NCBI GenBank assembly: GCA_948890655.1 | Contig: CAQTYU010000001.1 | Span: 186,001 to 250,000 of the forward strand | Reading direction: 5' to 3' | DNA length: 64,000 nt | From: Christensenellaceae bacterium | GTDB taxonomy: Bacteria > Bacillota > Clostridia > Christensenellales > Borkfalkiaceae | Shown here: positions 41,828 to 49,423 of the stretch, piece by piece | Numbering within the stretch: the first letter of the stretch is position 1 | Layout: every line of letters starts with the position of its first letter | Program-made: the position numbers and the translations under genes | The notes under the pieces: generated by a model | The model's database searches: none | The model's input: the letters and a program-made list of their open reading frames with translations, nothing else | Told to the model about the DNA's origin: nothing

Positions 41828-42184
41828 ATGCTTTCACGCTATGAAAACGAGGTTATGTCCGCCGTGTACAGCCTTTGCGACGGCACGGACGGTTGCCTGG
41901 TTTCCCCTATCGACATACTGTCCATTCTACCCGCGAAACGGAAAATAAGCTTAGACAAGCTGGACGATATTTTAACCGCTTTGAAGTGCGACGGGTACTT
42001 CGATTTGATACCTTCCGAAAGAAAGGGCGAAAAAATGTACGTTATAAATTTAAAGGAAAGCGGGTTTGCCTTTAAACGAACAGCAAAACAAAAACAGCGC
42101 GATATAACCTTTAAAATTTTTCTTGCGTTCGTCGGCGCGTTTGCTACGTTTATATTCGGTCTTATTTTAAAGGCAATATTTTAA
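41828..42184 (+). CDS. Winged-helix-like membrane-anchored small protein 2
   Basis: 118 residues; its ATG follows the previous stop codon without a gap (TAGATG). The N-terminal ~78 residues resemble its neighbour in plan (SAVYSLCDGTDGCLVSPIDILSIL ... ILTALKCDGYFDLIPSERKGEKMYVI), followed by a basic segment and one C-terminal membrane helix (FLAFVGAFATFIFGLILKAIF). A diverged duplicate of the preceding gene is likely. Function unknown. Confidence 0.7.
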   Translation: MLSRYENEVMSAVYSLCDGTDGCLVSPIDILSILPAKRKISLDKLDDILTALKCDGYFDLIPSERKGEKMYVINLKESGFAFKRTAKQKQRDITFKIFLAFVGAFATFIFGLILKAIF

Positions 42185-42185
42185 A

Positions 42186-42253
42186 AATTCACACGTATGC
42201 TTTGCTATTTGAGTGCAGAGGCAAAAAAGCTAAGTTTTTTGCCTCTGCCGTTT
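42186..42253 (-). other. 5' fragment of a family D element
   Basis: Minus-strand: AAATAATAAACGGC; hairpin GCAGAGGCAAAAAA/TTTTTTGCCTCTGC with loop CTTAGC; linker GCACTCAAAT; GTGTGAATTT. It stops where stem 3 would begin and runs into the stop codon of the convergent small membrane gene. Confidence 0.6.
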
Positions 42254-42261
42254 ATTATTTT

Positions 42262-42292
42262 AAAAGCCGCAGAGCGTCGCTCTGCGGCTTTT
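42262..42292. terminator. Bidirectional terminator
   Basis: AAAAGCCGCAGAGC pairs with GCTCTGCGGCTTTT around a 3-nt loop, between two convergent genes. Confidence 0.85.
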
Positions 42293-42307
42293 ATTTATTA
42301 AGTTAAA

Positions 42308-43528
42308 TTAAGCCTCGTCCTTATCTTCGGCATCCTTAGCGGCGGGTGCGGCGGCAGGAACGTTTGCGGAAATAATATCGGGCTTGTCTGGGTCTACCCT
42401 GAGTCCCCAGCAACGACGGCGTTTTGCAAGCTCGGGATTGTATCTCTTCCACAAATTGTTTATGTGCTTGTTGTTTTCGAGCATAGGTCCCGTTTCGAGA
42501 TATTTTACGCCAAGCTTATTGAGTCCGACGAGGCAATGGTGCAAAATCATTGCGACCGCGCCCTTATTGTTGTGCTCCTGCGTGACGCCTATACTCATCA
42601 TATCGGCAACTTCAACGTTTGTCATCGCCTTGATATAGGGGATAATTCCGCGAGGGAACACGCTGCCCTTGCCCTTACGCAACACTTCGTTTATAGACGG
42701 CATCATAAAGCCGTAAGCTATAACCTTGTCGTCCTTTAAGATAACGGCGGCAAGCTCGGGTATAAGAATCTGATAGATAGTCGCCATTTCACGGCGCTTC
42801 TGTTTTTCGTTTATGGGCGAAACGCCGTACAAAGGCGCGTAGGCTTCGTCAAGAACGTCAAGGCACTGCATTATATAGTCGGAAAGCTTTTTCTTATTAT
42901 GCTTTCTCCAATATCTTACGTCCAGAACCTTGTAACCGTTCTTTTCCTGAACGGCTTTCGCAAGCCTTTCAAGCTGCTTGTCCCCTTCGGGGGGAACGGC
43001 TATTCTCAAACAGTTCCAGTCGACGACCTTGTACGCGCCGAGCTTTTGCATATGTTCGACGTAATACGGGTGATTGTAAATTTCAATATAAGTACTGTCG
43101 CGGTCGAACCCGTCGATGAGCATACCCTCCTCGTTGAGGTCGGAAAAGCTCATAGGTCCGATAATTTCTTCCATACCCAGCTCCTGCGCCCACTTGTACA
43201 GTTCGGCAAACAGAGCTTTTGTAACTTCAAAATCGTCTATTACGTCAAAGCGGGTGAAGCGGAGCTGCTTGTAACCGAACTTTTCGTTCGCGCCCCTGTG
43301 CCAGATACCGGCAATTCTTCCCGCTATCTTGCCGTCCTTATACGCCAAAAACATTTTACAGTCTGCAAAGCGGAACGCGTCGTTCTTGGCGGGGTCGAAT
43401 TCGGCAAATTCGTCAGTATATAAATTAGGGCATATATAAGGGTTTCCCTCATATAAATCGATTAAAAACTTGAAAAACTTTTTCTTGTCTTTCTTCGAGT
43501 CAAGGGATATTTCTTTAACTTCAATCAT
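42308..43528 (-). CDS. GNAT-like acetyltransferase family protein (YghO-like)
   Basis: 406 residues. Opening IDLYEGNPYICPNL and the central GPMSFSDLNEEGMLIDGFD and PYYVEHMQKLGAYKVVDW blocks match the YghO-type family of double GNAT-fold proteins; MSIGVTQEHNNKGAVAMILH resembles an acetyl-CoA loop. The C-terminus is an Ala/Asp-rich tail (VPAAAPAAKDAEDKDEA). Substrate unknown. TTGGAG lies 8 nt before the ATG. Monocistronic between a terminator and an intergenic region. Confidence 0.7.
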   Translation of the reverse strand: MIEVKEISLDSKKDKKKFFKFLIDLYEGNPYICPNLYTDEFAEFDPAKNDAFRFADCKMFLAYKDGKIAGRIAGIWHRGANEKFGYKQLRFTRFDVIDDFEVTKALFAELYKWAQELGMEEIIGPMSFSDLNEEGMLIDGFDRDSTYIEIYNHPYYVEHMQKLGAYKVVDWNCLRIAVPPEGDKQLERLAKAVQEKNGYKVLDVRYWRKHNKKKLSDYIMQCLDVLDEAYAPLYGVSPINEKQKRREMATIYQILIPELAAVILKDDKVIAYGFMMPSINEVLRKGKGSVFPRGIIPYIKAMTNVEVADMMSIGVTQEHNNKGAVAMILHHCLVGLNKLGVKYLETGPMLENNKHINNLWKRYNPELAKRRRCWGLRVDPDKPDIISANVPAAAPAAKDAEDKDEA

Positions 43529-43837
43529 TTAATTTCTCCAAGGAAACGGGGGTTAAGCATTCCGTAAATAGCGTATCGGTAAGCCTGTAACTCTTCCCGT
43601 AGACTTTGCAAAGCGTACAGTCCAAGCAATATTTTATCACTATAAGCCGAAAATGTCAATCATTGTCGCCATTAAATTAGCGCGCCTTACCGACTTTGCG
43701 CCGCTTGGCGGGGCGTTTTAACGGGAAATTGACAAAAGTCAATGAAGATATTTGCTTTTTCCGTCAATTATTGTTAAAATGAGGTAAACTAATATTTAAA
43801 GGCGCAATAACTATTGCGTTTAAAAAAAGGTTTTACG
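43529..43837. other. Intergenic region with one promoter
   Basis: 309 nt between divergent genes. It holds a promoter for the plus-strand gene (TTGCTT at 43752-43757, 17-nt spacer, TAAAAT at 43775-43780) and an imperfect dyad (CGCCGCTTGGCGGGGCG) near 43700. No gene, repeat or other structure was seen. Confidence 0.6.
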
Positions 43838-45082
43838 ATGAAGCACAAAAAATTATTCATAACCTTTACGGTAATATTCTCGGTACTGGTTGCGCTTACC
43901 ATATTTTTTATGATTTGGTTCTGGGGCGACAGGTACGACGATTTTAAGGATTTCCGTTCCGAATCGGCTATTCCAGGTTTAAACGACGGGGCTTGCCCGC
44001 AGGGCATAACCAACTACAGAGTTACGAACACCATTACGAAAACCGACTCTGACGGAAATAAGACGGAAATTAAAAAACAGGATTACTTTTTTATATCCGC
44101 TTATTTTAAAAACGGACCTTCCCGCATATACGTTATAGGAAGCGAAAGCGGTGAAATAGGTTACGTAACTTTATTAAATACCGACGGAAGCGACCACATA
44201 GGACACGTGGGCGGGATTGCGACGAACGGGCGTTACCTTTGGGTGGGCTCCGACGACACCGTGTACGTTGCAAGATACGGAAAAACCAACTCCGACAACG
44301 TTGCGCTTGATATTATCGAAAAAGCGGAAAAGCACGGCTCGGTTAAGTTTACGAATTCGTTCAAAGCAAACTGCGGCGCGGCGTTTTTATACTACTACGA
44401 CGCAGACCAAAACGGCGCGGCGGGTACGCCTTCGGCAAGCGATTACCTGTACGTGGGCGAATTCTATCGCGCGGGCAATTACGATACCAACGAAAAACAT
44501 CATCTTACGACCAAAAACGGAGAAACCAACAGGGCGTTTGCGTACGAATACAGGGTATCGAACAGCACTTCCGACGACTCGGTCGAAGCTTACGGACTTT
44601 ACCCTTCCGAAGGAATTGGCGCGGAAAGCAAGCTTGCAGTGCCCGAGATTAAGAGAATCTTCTCCCTGCCCGACGAAATTCAGGGCTTTGCAAGAACGGC
44701 AAACGGTATAGTTTTATCGAGAAGCTACGGACTGAAAAACTCGCATATTTATTATTACTCGTTCGATTGGAACACCCGCACGGAGAACAGCTACGAAATC
44801 TATAATAAGATTGATAAGTTGGGCTTTAAGTACGACGGCGCGACCACCAAAACCAGCACGGCGCCCTATTACGACAGAAGTTCTTCCCTCTACGTGTATT
44901 ATTTGGACCGTTCGTCGATGCTGAACGACTACTCTATCCCCTCGATGTCCGAAGGACTTTGCACGCTTGAAGGCAGGGTTTACGTGTTGTTTGAATCGGG
45001 CGCGAAGAAGTACAGCCCTTTCGTAAGGCAGGTATTGAAGAACGTGTACAGCTTTATCCCGAGAAAGAGCGAAAAGTTTTAA
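43838..45082 (+). CDS. Membrane-anchored extracytoplasmic protein, propeller-like
   Basis: 414 residues from ATG 43838. N-terminal signal anchor (LFITFTVIFSVLVALTIFFMIWF at about 5-27), then a beta-rich outer domain: QGITNY, YFFISAYF, SRIYVIGSESGEIGYVTLL, HVGGIATNGRYLWVGSDDTVYVARY, YLYVGEFYRAGNY, EIQGFARTANGIVLSRSYG, SEGLCTLEGRVYVLFESGA. The repeated pattern of YV/LWV blades suggests a beta-propeller. Not assigned to a named family. Own promoter and terminator. Confidence 0.7.
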   Translation: MKHKKLFITFTVIFSVLVALTIFFMIWFWGDRYDDFKDFRSESAIPGLNDGACPQGITNYRVTNTITKTDSDGNKTEIKKQDYFFISAYFKNGPSRIYVIGSESGEIGYVTLLNTDGSDHIGHVGGIATNGRYLWVGSDDTVYVARYGKTNSDNVALDIIEKAEKHGSVKFTNSFKANCGAAFLYYYDADQNGAAGTPSASDYLYVGEFYRAGNYDTNEKHHLTTKNGETNRAFAYEYRVSNSTSDDSVEAYGLYPSEGIGAESKLAVPEIKRIFSLPDEIQGFARTANGIVLSRSYGLKNSHIYYYSFDWNTRTENSYEIYNKIDKLGFKYDGATTKTSTAPYYDRSSSLYVYYLDRSSMLNDYSIPSMSEGLCTLEGRVYVLFESGAKKYSPFVRQVLKNVYSFIPRKSEKF

Positions 45083-45098
45083 AAATATTCTCAAAAAA

Positions 45099-45130
45099 AA
45101 GCGGCGCGGTTCGTTTGAACCGCGCCGCTT
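45099..45130. terminator. Bidirectional terminator
   Basis: AAGCGGCGCGGTTC pairs with GAACCGCGCCGCTT around GTTT, between convergent genes. Confidence 0.85.
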
Positions 45131-45140
45131 ATATGCGTTT

Positions 45141-46514
45141 TTACTTACAGAAAGCGAGGCAGGCTTGATACAACGCGTATATATCCGCCTTGGAAATCAG
45201 CTCGTAAGGAGCGTGCATCGAGAGCACGGGAACGCCTACGTCCACCGTGTCTATGCCGAGGTTTGATATAAACTGCGCGACCGTGCCGCCGCCGCCCATA
45301 TCGACCGCGCCGAGCTCGCCCGTCTGCCAGTAAACGCCGTTATCCTCGAAAATATCGCGTATCCAACCCATAAATTCCGCCGAAGCGTCGTTAGTTGACG
45401 ACTTGCCGCGCGCGCCCGTATACTTGGAAACCGCCGCGCCGCAGTTTATAAACGTGGTGTTGCGCTTTTCAAAGACGGAAGCGTAAGCGGGGTCGTATGC
45501 TGCGGTTACGTCTGCGGAAATGCACTTCGAGTTATATCTTACTTCGATGGGGTTAGCCTTGAACGAGTTAGCGATAGTATCGATAACGTCGCAGATGACC
45601 TTAGACTGCATACCCGTATTGCCAACGCTGCCTATCTCCTCCTTGTCGGCGAATACCGCAAGAACCGTATGGGGAGAATCGCAGTCGAAAATAGCCTTCA
45701 TTTCCGGATACGCGCAAACCTTGTCGTCGTGACCGTACGCCGAGATGAGCGCACCGTCAAAGCCCACGTCGCGCGCCTTACCTGCGGGAACGAAGCAAAG
45801 CTCGGAGCATTGTAAGTCAACTTCGGTCAAGCCGTACTTTCTGTTTAAAAGGTTCAAAACCGCCGTTTTGACGGGGTCTTTTTTATCCTCTTCGTCCTCG
45901 CTGACAACGGGAAGCCCGCCGATAACCGCGTTCAGGCTTTCGCCGTCAATCGCTTTGCCGAGGGTTTTTGCCGCCTGCTCCGCGCCGAGATGTGGAAGAA
46001 TATCGGTTATATAGAATACGGGGTCGCCATCGTCCTCGCCGACGCAAATTTCAACGCGCTTGCCGCCGCGTAAAACCGCGACGCCGTGCAACGCAAGGGG
46101 AATTGCCGTCCACTGGTATTTTTTTATGCCGCCGTAGTAGTGCGTTTTGAAGTAGCACAACCCAGAATCTTCATACATGGGATTGGGTTTTAAATCGAGA
46201 CGGGGCGAATCCACGTGCGCAACCATTATTCTTACGCCGTCCTTTGCCACGTCCTCCGTGCCGACCTTGATTAAAAACACGTTTTTGTGTCTGTTAATAA
46301 AATAACGCTTGTCTCCCGCCTTTAACTTTTCGGAAAACGAAAAGGGCTTGAAGCCGTTCTCTTCCGCAAGCTTTTGCGCGGTAACGGAAGCGTCGCGCTC
46401 GGTCTTGGAATTATCCAAAAAGGCTTTGTAGCCCTCTGCGAAATTATAAATTTCTTCGAGCTTGTTGCCGTCCGCTTCTTCGTAAACGTTTTTACGTTTA
46501 TATTTCAAATCCAT
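45141..46514 (-). CDS. M18-family aspartyl-type aminopeptidase
   Basis: 457-residue zinc aminopeptidase. Metal ligands and family blocks: the histidine in MVAHVDSPRLDLKPNP near residues 96-111, the aspartate in SAYGHDDKVCAYPEMKAIF, the glutamates in FADKEEIGSVGNTGMQSK, and the late histidine in LSMHAPYELISKADIYALY. It removes N-terminal residues in the cytosol. AAGGAG before the ATG. Monocistronic between the terminator at 45099 and the XRE gene at 46582. Confidence 0.93.
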   Translation of the reverse strand: MDLKYKRKNVYEEADGNKLEEIYNFAEGYKAFLDNSKTERDASVTAQKLAEENGFKPFSFSEKLKAGDKRYFINRHKNVFLIKVGTEDVAKDGVRIMVAHVDSPRLDLKPNPMYEDSGLCYFKTHYYGGIKKYQWTAIPLALHGVAVLRGGKRVEICVGEDDGDPVFYITDILPHLGAEQAAKTLGKAIDGESLNAVIGGLPVVSEDEEDKKDPVKTAVLNLLNRKYGLTEVDLQCSELCFVPAGKARDVGFDGALISAYGHDDKVCAYPEMKAIFDCDSPHTVLAVFADKEEIGSVGNTGMQSKVICDVIDTIANSFKANPIEVRYNSKCISADVTAAYDPAYASVFEKRNTTFINCGAAVSKYTGARGKSSTNDASAEFMGWIRDIFEDNGVYWQTGELGAVDMGGGGTVAQFISNLGIDTVDVGVPVLSMHAPYELISKADIYALYQACLAFCK

Positions 46515-46581
46515 AATATTTACTCCTTTTTGTTTTTCGAATTATATTATAACTTTGCAAACAAGGTTTGTCAATCCGTTG

Positions 46582-46785
46582 TCAATCTTCAAGCCCCAAA
46601 AGATAGTCCGCCGATACGTTAAAATATTTTGCAAGCGTTATGATGGCCAGCGCGCTCGGCACCCTCTCGCCCGTTTCCCAAAAGCCTATTGCACTTTTGC
46701 TGATACCCGTTTCTTTTGCAAGCTGTATCTGCGATAAACCCTTTTCTTGTCTTAATTCTTTTAATCGTGCCGTAAACTTATCCAT
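46582..46785 (-). CDS. XRE-family transcriptional regulator
   Basis: 67 residues, one HTH domain: FTARLKELRQEKGLSQIQLAKETGISKSAIGFWETGERVPSALAI, ending AKYFNVSADYLLGLED, the same C-terminal motif as in the tandem-HTH proteins. ATG 46785 is chosen; the frame extends to 46914 but that part overlaps the divergent gene and its operators. It faces the 86-residue DUF6809-like gene across a promoter with two palindromes. Confidence 0.85.
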   Translation of the reverse strand: MDKFTARLKELRQEKGLSQIQLAKETGISKSAIGFWETGERVPSALAIITLAKYFNVSADYLLGLED

Positions 46786-46796
46786 ATAAATATTTA

Positions 46797-46847
46797 ACCA
46801 CAAAAGTGGGTAAAATGCTTGACTTCCCACAAGCGTGGGAATATAAT
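46797..46847 (+). promoter_or_regulatory. Promoter with operator between -35 and -10
   Basis: TTGACT 46819-46824, 17-nt spacer, TATAAT 46842-46847. The spacer is itself the palindrome TTCCCAC AAGC GTGGGAA (46824-46841). A second, weaker site ACCACAAAAGTGGGT lies at 46797-46811, near the XRE gene. Binding in the spacer would block polymerase. Confidence 0.75.
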
Positions 46848-46866
46848 TATACGAAAGGAGTGAATT

Positions 46867-47127
46867 ATGAAATCTGCGATAAAAAAGATATATTACGGAG
46901 AAAGCTGCTACCAACTATTCGGGCAAACGGAAAAATGGGAAAAATTGAGGGAAAAAAGTAAGGAGATATTTGAAAAGTTTGAGGAAAGCCTTACGGAAGA
47001 ACAGAAACGGTTGTACGAAGAATTATTTGAATACGAGTGCGGGCAAAGCTCCGAAGAGCTGTTGCAAAGTTACAAGGAAGGGTTCAAGTTGGGGCTGACG
47101 CTTGCCTTAGAAGCTTTATCTGATTAA
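46867..47127 (+). CDS. Small protein of DUF6809-like type, paired with XRE regulator
   Basis: 86 residues, charged and helical: EKLREKSKEIFEKFEESLTEE, then the C-terminal motif YKEGFKLGLTLALEALSD shared with the protein at 2959-3228. No signal peptide or membrane helix. GAAAGGAG precedes the ATG. Strong promoter with operator (46797-46847) and terminator make it a single, repressible gene. Function unknown; family name is from memory. Confidence 0.75.
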   Translation: MKSAIKKIYYGESCYQLFGQTEKWEKLREKSKEIFEKFEESLTEEQKRLYEELFEYECGQSSEELLQSYKEGFKLGLTLALEALSD

Positions 47128-47141
47128 GGACCGATTAAAAG

Positions 47142-47167
47142 CGCCCTGCGGGTTTTGCCGCAGGGCG
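47142..47167 (+). terminator. Terminator of the 86-residue gene
   Basis: CGCCCTGCGG pairs with CCGCAGGGCG around GTTTTG, followed by GTTCGTTTT. Confidence 0.8.
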
Positions 47168-47219
47168 GTTCGTTTTACAAAAAAATTTAAAAAAATAAAA
47201 ATAAATATGCTTTTATCTA

Positions 47220-47248
47220 TTTACTAATTATATAATTTGGTGTATAAT
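47220..47248 (+). promoter_or_regulatory. Near-leaderless promoter of the Gx-type gene
   Basis: TTTACT 47220-47225, 17-nt spacer, TATAAT 47243-47248. The expected start at about 47255 is 3 nt before the ATG at 47258; no Shine-Dalgarno site is possible within such a leader. Confidence 0.65.
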
Positions 47249-47257
47249 GAACTCATT

Positions 47258-47827
47258 ATGAGCGCAGGCAAGAATGCCGCCAAAAAGATTGCGGTTCTTG
47301 CAATACTTACGGCGTTGAGTTTAATAACGTTTTTGATAGAAAACCTGTTCCCGCCCCTGATTATTCCCGGAGCTAAGATGGGGCTTGCAAACGTGTTTTC
47401 CTTTGCCGCGCTTATTATGTATTCCCCCATCGAGGCTTTTTCGGTCGTCGCTATAAGAACGGTCCTCGGCGCGGTGTTTGCGGGGAACTTCTCCGCCGTT
47501 TTATATAGCTTTACCGGCGGTATAGTGTCAATGGCGGTTTCCTCTCTGCTTATTTATCTTGCACACCCGCGCGTGTCGGTTATGGCGGCGTCGGTTGCGG
47601 CGGCAGTGGCGCACAATATTACGCAGAACGTCGTGTTCGTGTTTCTGTCGGGTTCGGCGTTGATGTTCGGATATATGCCCTATCTGATACTTTTGGGAGT
47701 TTTGTCGGGCGCGATAGTGGGCGGCGCGATTATGCTTATATTCCGCGGCGTACCCGAAACCGCGTTTGAAAAGGTTATTTCAGAGCGGAAGAAAAAGGCT
47801 AAGGAAGAGACGGTTGCGGAAGAATGA
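47258..47827 (+). CDS. Gx transporter / heptaprenyl diphosphate synthase component I family
   Basis: 189 residues, about five membrane helices. The block LFPPLIIPGAKMGLANVFSF near residues 33-52 and GAVFAGNFSAVLYSFTGG near 75-92 are hallmarks of PF07456 (Hpre_diP_synt_I, also called the Gx family). In anaerobes members often sit beside rnf or apbE/NusG-II genes, as here, suggesting a link to flavin or redox metabolism rather than prenyl synthesis. ATG 47258 is preferred; the TTG at 47237 lies inside the promoter. Confidence 0.82.
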   Translation: MSAGKNAAKKIAVLAILTALSLITFLIENLFPPLIIPGAKMGLANVFSFAALIMYSPIEAFSVVAIRTVLGAVFAGNFSAVLYSFTGGIVSMAVSSLLIYLAHPRVSVMAASVAAAVAHNITQNVVFVFLSGSALMFGYMPYLILLGVLSGAIVGGAIMLIFRGVPETAFEKVISERKKKAKEETVAEE

Positions 47828-47915
47828 GATTCTTCACTGCGTTCAGAATGACAATAAGGGGCGCAAAGTATCGCTAACGCTAACGCAGAATGACAATGCG
47901 GGCGCGGAATGACGA
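47826..47915. repeat. Cluster of family A repeats
   Basis: AGATTCTTCACTGCGTTCAG then AATGACAA, followed by further ends GCTAACGCAGAATGACAATG and GCGCGGAATGACG. Confidence 0.65.
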
Positions 47916-47982
47916 TGACAATTAAGTTAAAGCATTTTAAAAATTAATAAAAAAACAAAAAACTCTAAACAAAAATCAATAT

Positions 47983-48104
47983 AAAACGCGGAGAAACGAG
48001 TTAGGCAAGGAAAGCGGCAAGACGACCGCAAGGAGTGTACTTTGCGTACACGACTAAGACGGATTGACGGTTGACACCGCATAACGAAGTTTATACGCAT
48101 TTTT
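47983..48104. repeat. Repeat family C copy forming the rnfC leader region
   Basis: Blocks GAAACGAGTTAGGCAAGG, GCAAGACGACCGCAAGGAG, hairpin GTGTACTTTGCGTACAC, GACTAAGACGG, GGTTGACACCGCATAACGAAG. It ends at the rnfC ribosome-binding site, so if transcribed it forms the leader. Confidence 0.6.
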
Positions 48105-48118
48105 CACGGAGGTTTAAT

Positions 48119-49411
48119 TTGAAGGCAGTAAAAGGAAAATACCTCTTCGGCGGAGTCCACCCGAAGGGCAAAAAAGAGCTTACGGCGTCTTTCCCCGCCG
48201 AGGTTATGCCGACGCCCGAAAGAGTTGCGATTTCCACTTCCCAGTCGCTTGGTAAGCCTGCGACCGTTGCGGTTGCCGTAGGGCAGAAGGTCAAGGAAGG
48301 CGAAGTTATAGCAAAGGCGGACGGAGCGGTTTCGTCCGACGTGTTTGCAAGCGTTGCGGGAACGGTTACCGAAATCAAGGAAGCAGTTGGCGCAAGCGGC
48401 GTTAGAGAGACGTTTATCGTCATTAAAGCCGAAGGGTCAGATACGTTCCGCTTCCCTCCCCTTTCTTCCCCTTCGGCGGAAGAAATTAAGGCGAGAATAA
48501 GGGACTGCGGTATAGTCGGGCTTGGCGGAGCGGGCTTCCCCACCGCAGTTAAGGTTGCGCCCGAAACGCCCGTTGACATACTTATAGTGAACGGCGCGGA
48601 GTGCGAGCCTTATTTAACCTGCGACCACCGACTTATGGTTGAAAAGACGGACGAAATCGTGCGCGGCGCGCGCTTTATCGCAAAGGCGTTAGGCGTTTCA
48701 AATATCGCTATCGGCATAGAGGCGAATAAGCCCGACGCGATAGCCGCGTTCGAGCCGTACGAGGATATAAAGGTTGTTAAGCTTGGGAAGAAGTACCCGC
48801 TCGGCGGAGAGAGACAGCTTGCATACGCCGTTACGGGAAGAAGAATTCCACAAGGCAAAATACCTGCTGAATACGGCGCGGTAGTGCATAACGTCGGGAC
48901 CTGCTTTGCGGTGTGCGAGGCGGTTGAACAGGGCAAGCCCCTATACGAAAAGGTTATAACCGTTTCGGGCAACGCCGTAAAAGAGCCGAAGAATTTATGG
49001 GTTAAGGTCGGAACTTCCGTAAGCGATATAGTTGACTTTTGCGGCGGGGAAGCGTCAAACCCCAAAAAAGCAGTACTTGGCGGACCGATGACGGGCGTTG
49101 CGCTTGCAAGCTACGATAACTACACGCATAAGACTACTTCCGGAATATTGCTTCTTTCCGGGAAAGAGGCTGCGGCGGAAGAGCCTACCCCCTGCCTTAA
49201 CTGCGGAAAGTGCGCGGACGTTTGCCCAATGCATCTTATGCCGATGAACACGGCGTTCTATTCGGCGGCGGGCGACTTCGAAACGGCGCAAAAGTACGGG
49301 TACGTTTTATCCTGTATAGAGTGCGGGGCTTGCGAATATATCTGCCCCGCTAAGCGACCTTTGATTCAGGCTATAAGAAAGACGAAGGCTGAGCTTCGTA
49401 AAAAGAATTAA
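48119..49411 (+). CDS. rnfC: Rnf complex subunit C
   Basis: NADH-binding, Fe-S subunit of the Rnf ferredoxin:NAD+ oxidoreductase that pumps Na+ or H+ across the membrane. 430 residues. N-terminal sandwich domain (FGGVHPKGKKELT), Rossmann-like flavin/NADH region (GIVGLGGAGFPTAVK near 147-161, INGAECEPYLTCDHRLM), and two 4Fe-4S motifs at the C-terminus (CLNCGKCADVCP, CIECGACEYICP). The start is a TTG at 48119 with ACGGAGG six nt upstream; the open frame to 48071 runs back into a repeat. First gene of rnfCDGEAB. Confidence 0.95.
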   Translation: MKAVKGKYLFGGVHPKGKKELTASFPAEVMPTPERVAISTSQSLGKPATVAVAVGQKVKEGEVIAKADGAVSSDVFASVAGTVTEIKEAVGASGVRETFIVIKAEGSDTFRFPPLSSPSAEEIKARIRDCGIVGLGGAGFPTAVKVAPETPVDILIVNGAECEPYLTCDHRLMVEKTDEIVRGARFIAKALGVSNIAIGIEANKPDAIAAFEPYEDIKVVKLGKKYPLGGERQLAYAVTGRRIPQGKIPAEYGAVVHNVGTCFAVCEAVEQGKPLYEKVITVSGNAVKEPKNLWVKVGTSVSDIVDFCGGEASNPKKAVLGGPMTGVALASYDNYTHKTTSGILLLSGKEAAAEEPTPCLNCGKCADVCPMHLMPMNTAFYSAAGDFETAQKYGYVLSCIECGACEYICPAKRPLIQAIRKTKAELRKKN

Positions 49412-49423
49412 GGAGAATGAAAA

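Noticed and set aside
47237..47827. Calling the Gx-type protein a true heptaprenyl diphosphate synthase subunit
   Set aside because: The partner catalytic subunit is absent and the context is redox; the family name alone does not support that enzyme role.
48071..48118. Upstream start of rnfC at 48071
   Set aside because: The added residues come from a family C repeat; the TTG at 48119 has ACGGAGG six bases before it and gives the conserved N-terminus.
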